The notes beneath the pieces are model-generated. The model was given only the letters and a program-made list of their open reading frames with translations. It did no database searches and was not told the origin of the DNA. From NCBI RefSeq assembly GCF_003362725.1, contig NZ_QKTV01000004.1, positions 248,001-312,000 on the forward strand: 64,000 nt of DNA, written 5' to 3'. The stretch comes from Winogradskyella aurantiaca (lineage in GTDB: Bacteria > Bacteroidota > Bacteroidia > Flavobacteriales > Flavobacteriaceae). The first letter of the stretch is position 1, and each line of letters opens with the position of its first letter. A program made the position numbers and the translations under genes. Below, one piece after another: positions 63,866 to 64,000 of the stretch.

Positions 63866-64000
63866 TTAGCGTTTCAAGGTAAAATGGGCTTTAAATATTT
63901 TGGGGTCCCCTGTCCGTGGTTCTGTATAGTTCACCGTAAACCAGTAATCATCACTTGGCATACGACTTCCATTGTAGGTGCCATCCCAGCCTGGCCCTGT
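63866..64000 (-). CDS. C-terminal end of a T9SS type B sorting-domain protein
   Basis: Only the last 44 residues lie in the window. GWDGTYNGSRMPSDDYWFTV and the end FKAHFTLKR are characteristic of the gliding-motility-associated C-terminal domain (type B), which directs export by the type IX system. The rest, likely a large surface adhesin, is outside the window. Paired with the PorP/SprF gene downstream. Confidence 0.88.
   Translation of the reverse strand, partial: TGPGWDGTYNGSRMPSDDYWFTVNYTEPRTGDPKIFKAHFTLKR

Noticed and set aside
1-64000. CRISPR arrays, insertion sequences, rRNA genes
   Set aside because: No regularly spaced repeats, transposase motifs or rRNA sequence were seen on either strand.

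Overview
The window looks like chromosomal DNA of a marine-type flavobacterium (Bacteroidota, probably Flavobacteriaceae). The evidence is the low G+C, a SusC/SusD pair, type IX secretion (T9SS) sorting domains, a PorP/SprF gene, lipoproteins with acidic residues after the lipobox Cys, TAnnTTTG-type promoters, and the Bacteroidota core block nadK, DUF6089, uppS, bamA, ompH, ompH, murI.

Layout. 1-4 kb holds the end of lspA and a minus-strand group of DegT aminotransferase, galE and amidohydrolase. Next come waaA (kdtA), a LacI-type regulator and a thioredoxin/DUF255 lipoprotein. From about 8.5 to 39.2 kb there is one large minus-strand polysaccharide utilization locus (PUL). From 39.8 kb on lie two tRNA genes, mutS, a SpoU methyltransferase, a folK-kinase fusion, a queuosine-precursor-type transporter, clpX, clpP, tig, pdxJ, the nadK-to-murI envelope block, a gamma carbonic anhydrase, and a PorP gene next to the end of a T9SS type B protein.

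The PUL reads as a beta-1,3/1,6-glucan (laminarin-like) system. In transcription order it has a membrane-spanning Reg_prop/Y_Y_Y/LuxR regulator, SusC, SusD, two PKD surface lipoproteins, a clan GH-A hydrolase apparently fused to a beta-barrel, a multidomain glycan-binding lipoprotein, GH16, a large GH149-like phosphorylase, GH17, GH30, a GPH-type sugar symporter, a GH17 without signal peptide, an FG-GAP/UnbV lipoprotein and a T9SS-exported binding protein. My model is capture and cutting at the surface (GH16, binding proteins), TonB import, removal of beta-1,6 branches and further cutting in the periplasm (GH30, GH17), inner-membrane uptake (GPH), then cytoplasmic phosphorolysis to glucose-1-phosphate together with a cytoplasmic GH17.

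The least familiar parts are the GH-A/beta-barrel fusion protein (25329-28505), the GH149-like phosphorylase with the unexported GH17, a glycan-binding module shared by three surface proteins, a recent tandem duplication of a binding module, and a direct-repeat operator candidate (TTGTAT-N6-TGTATAG) in front of both susC and the T9SS-exported protein. I saw no CRISPR array, insertion sequence, integrase or rRNA gene. All assignments come from reading motifs; no database search was possible.
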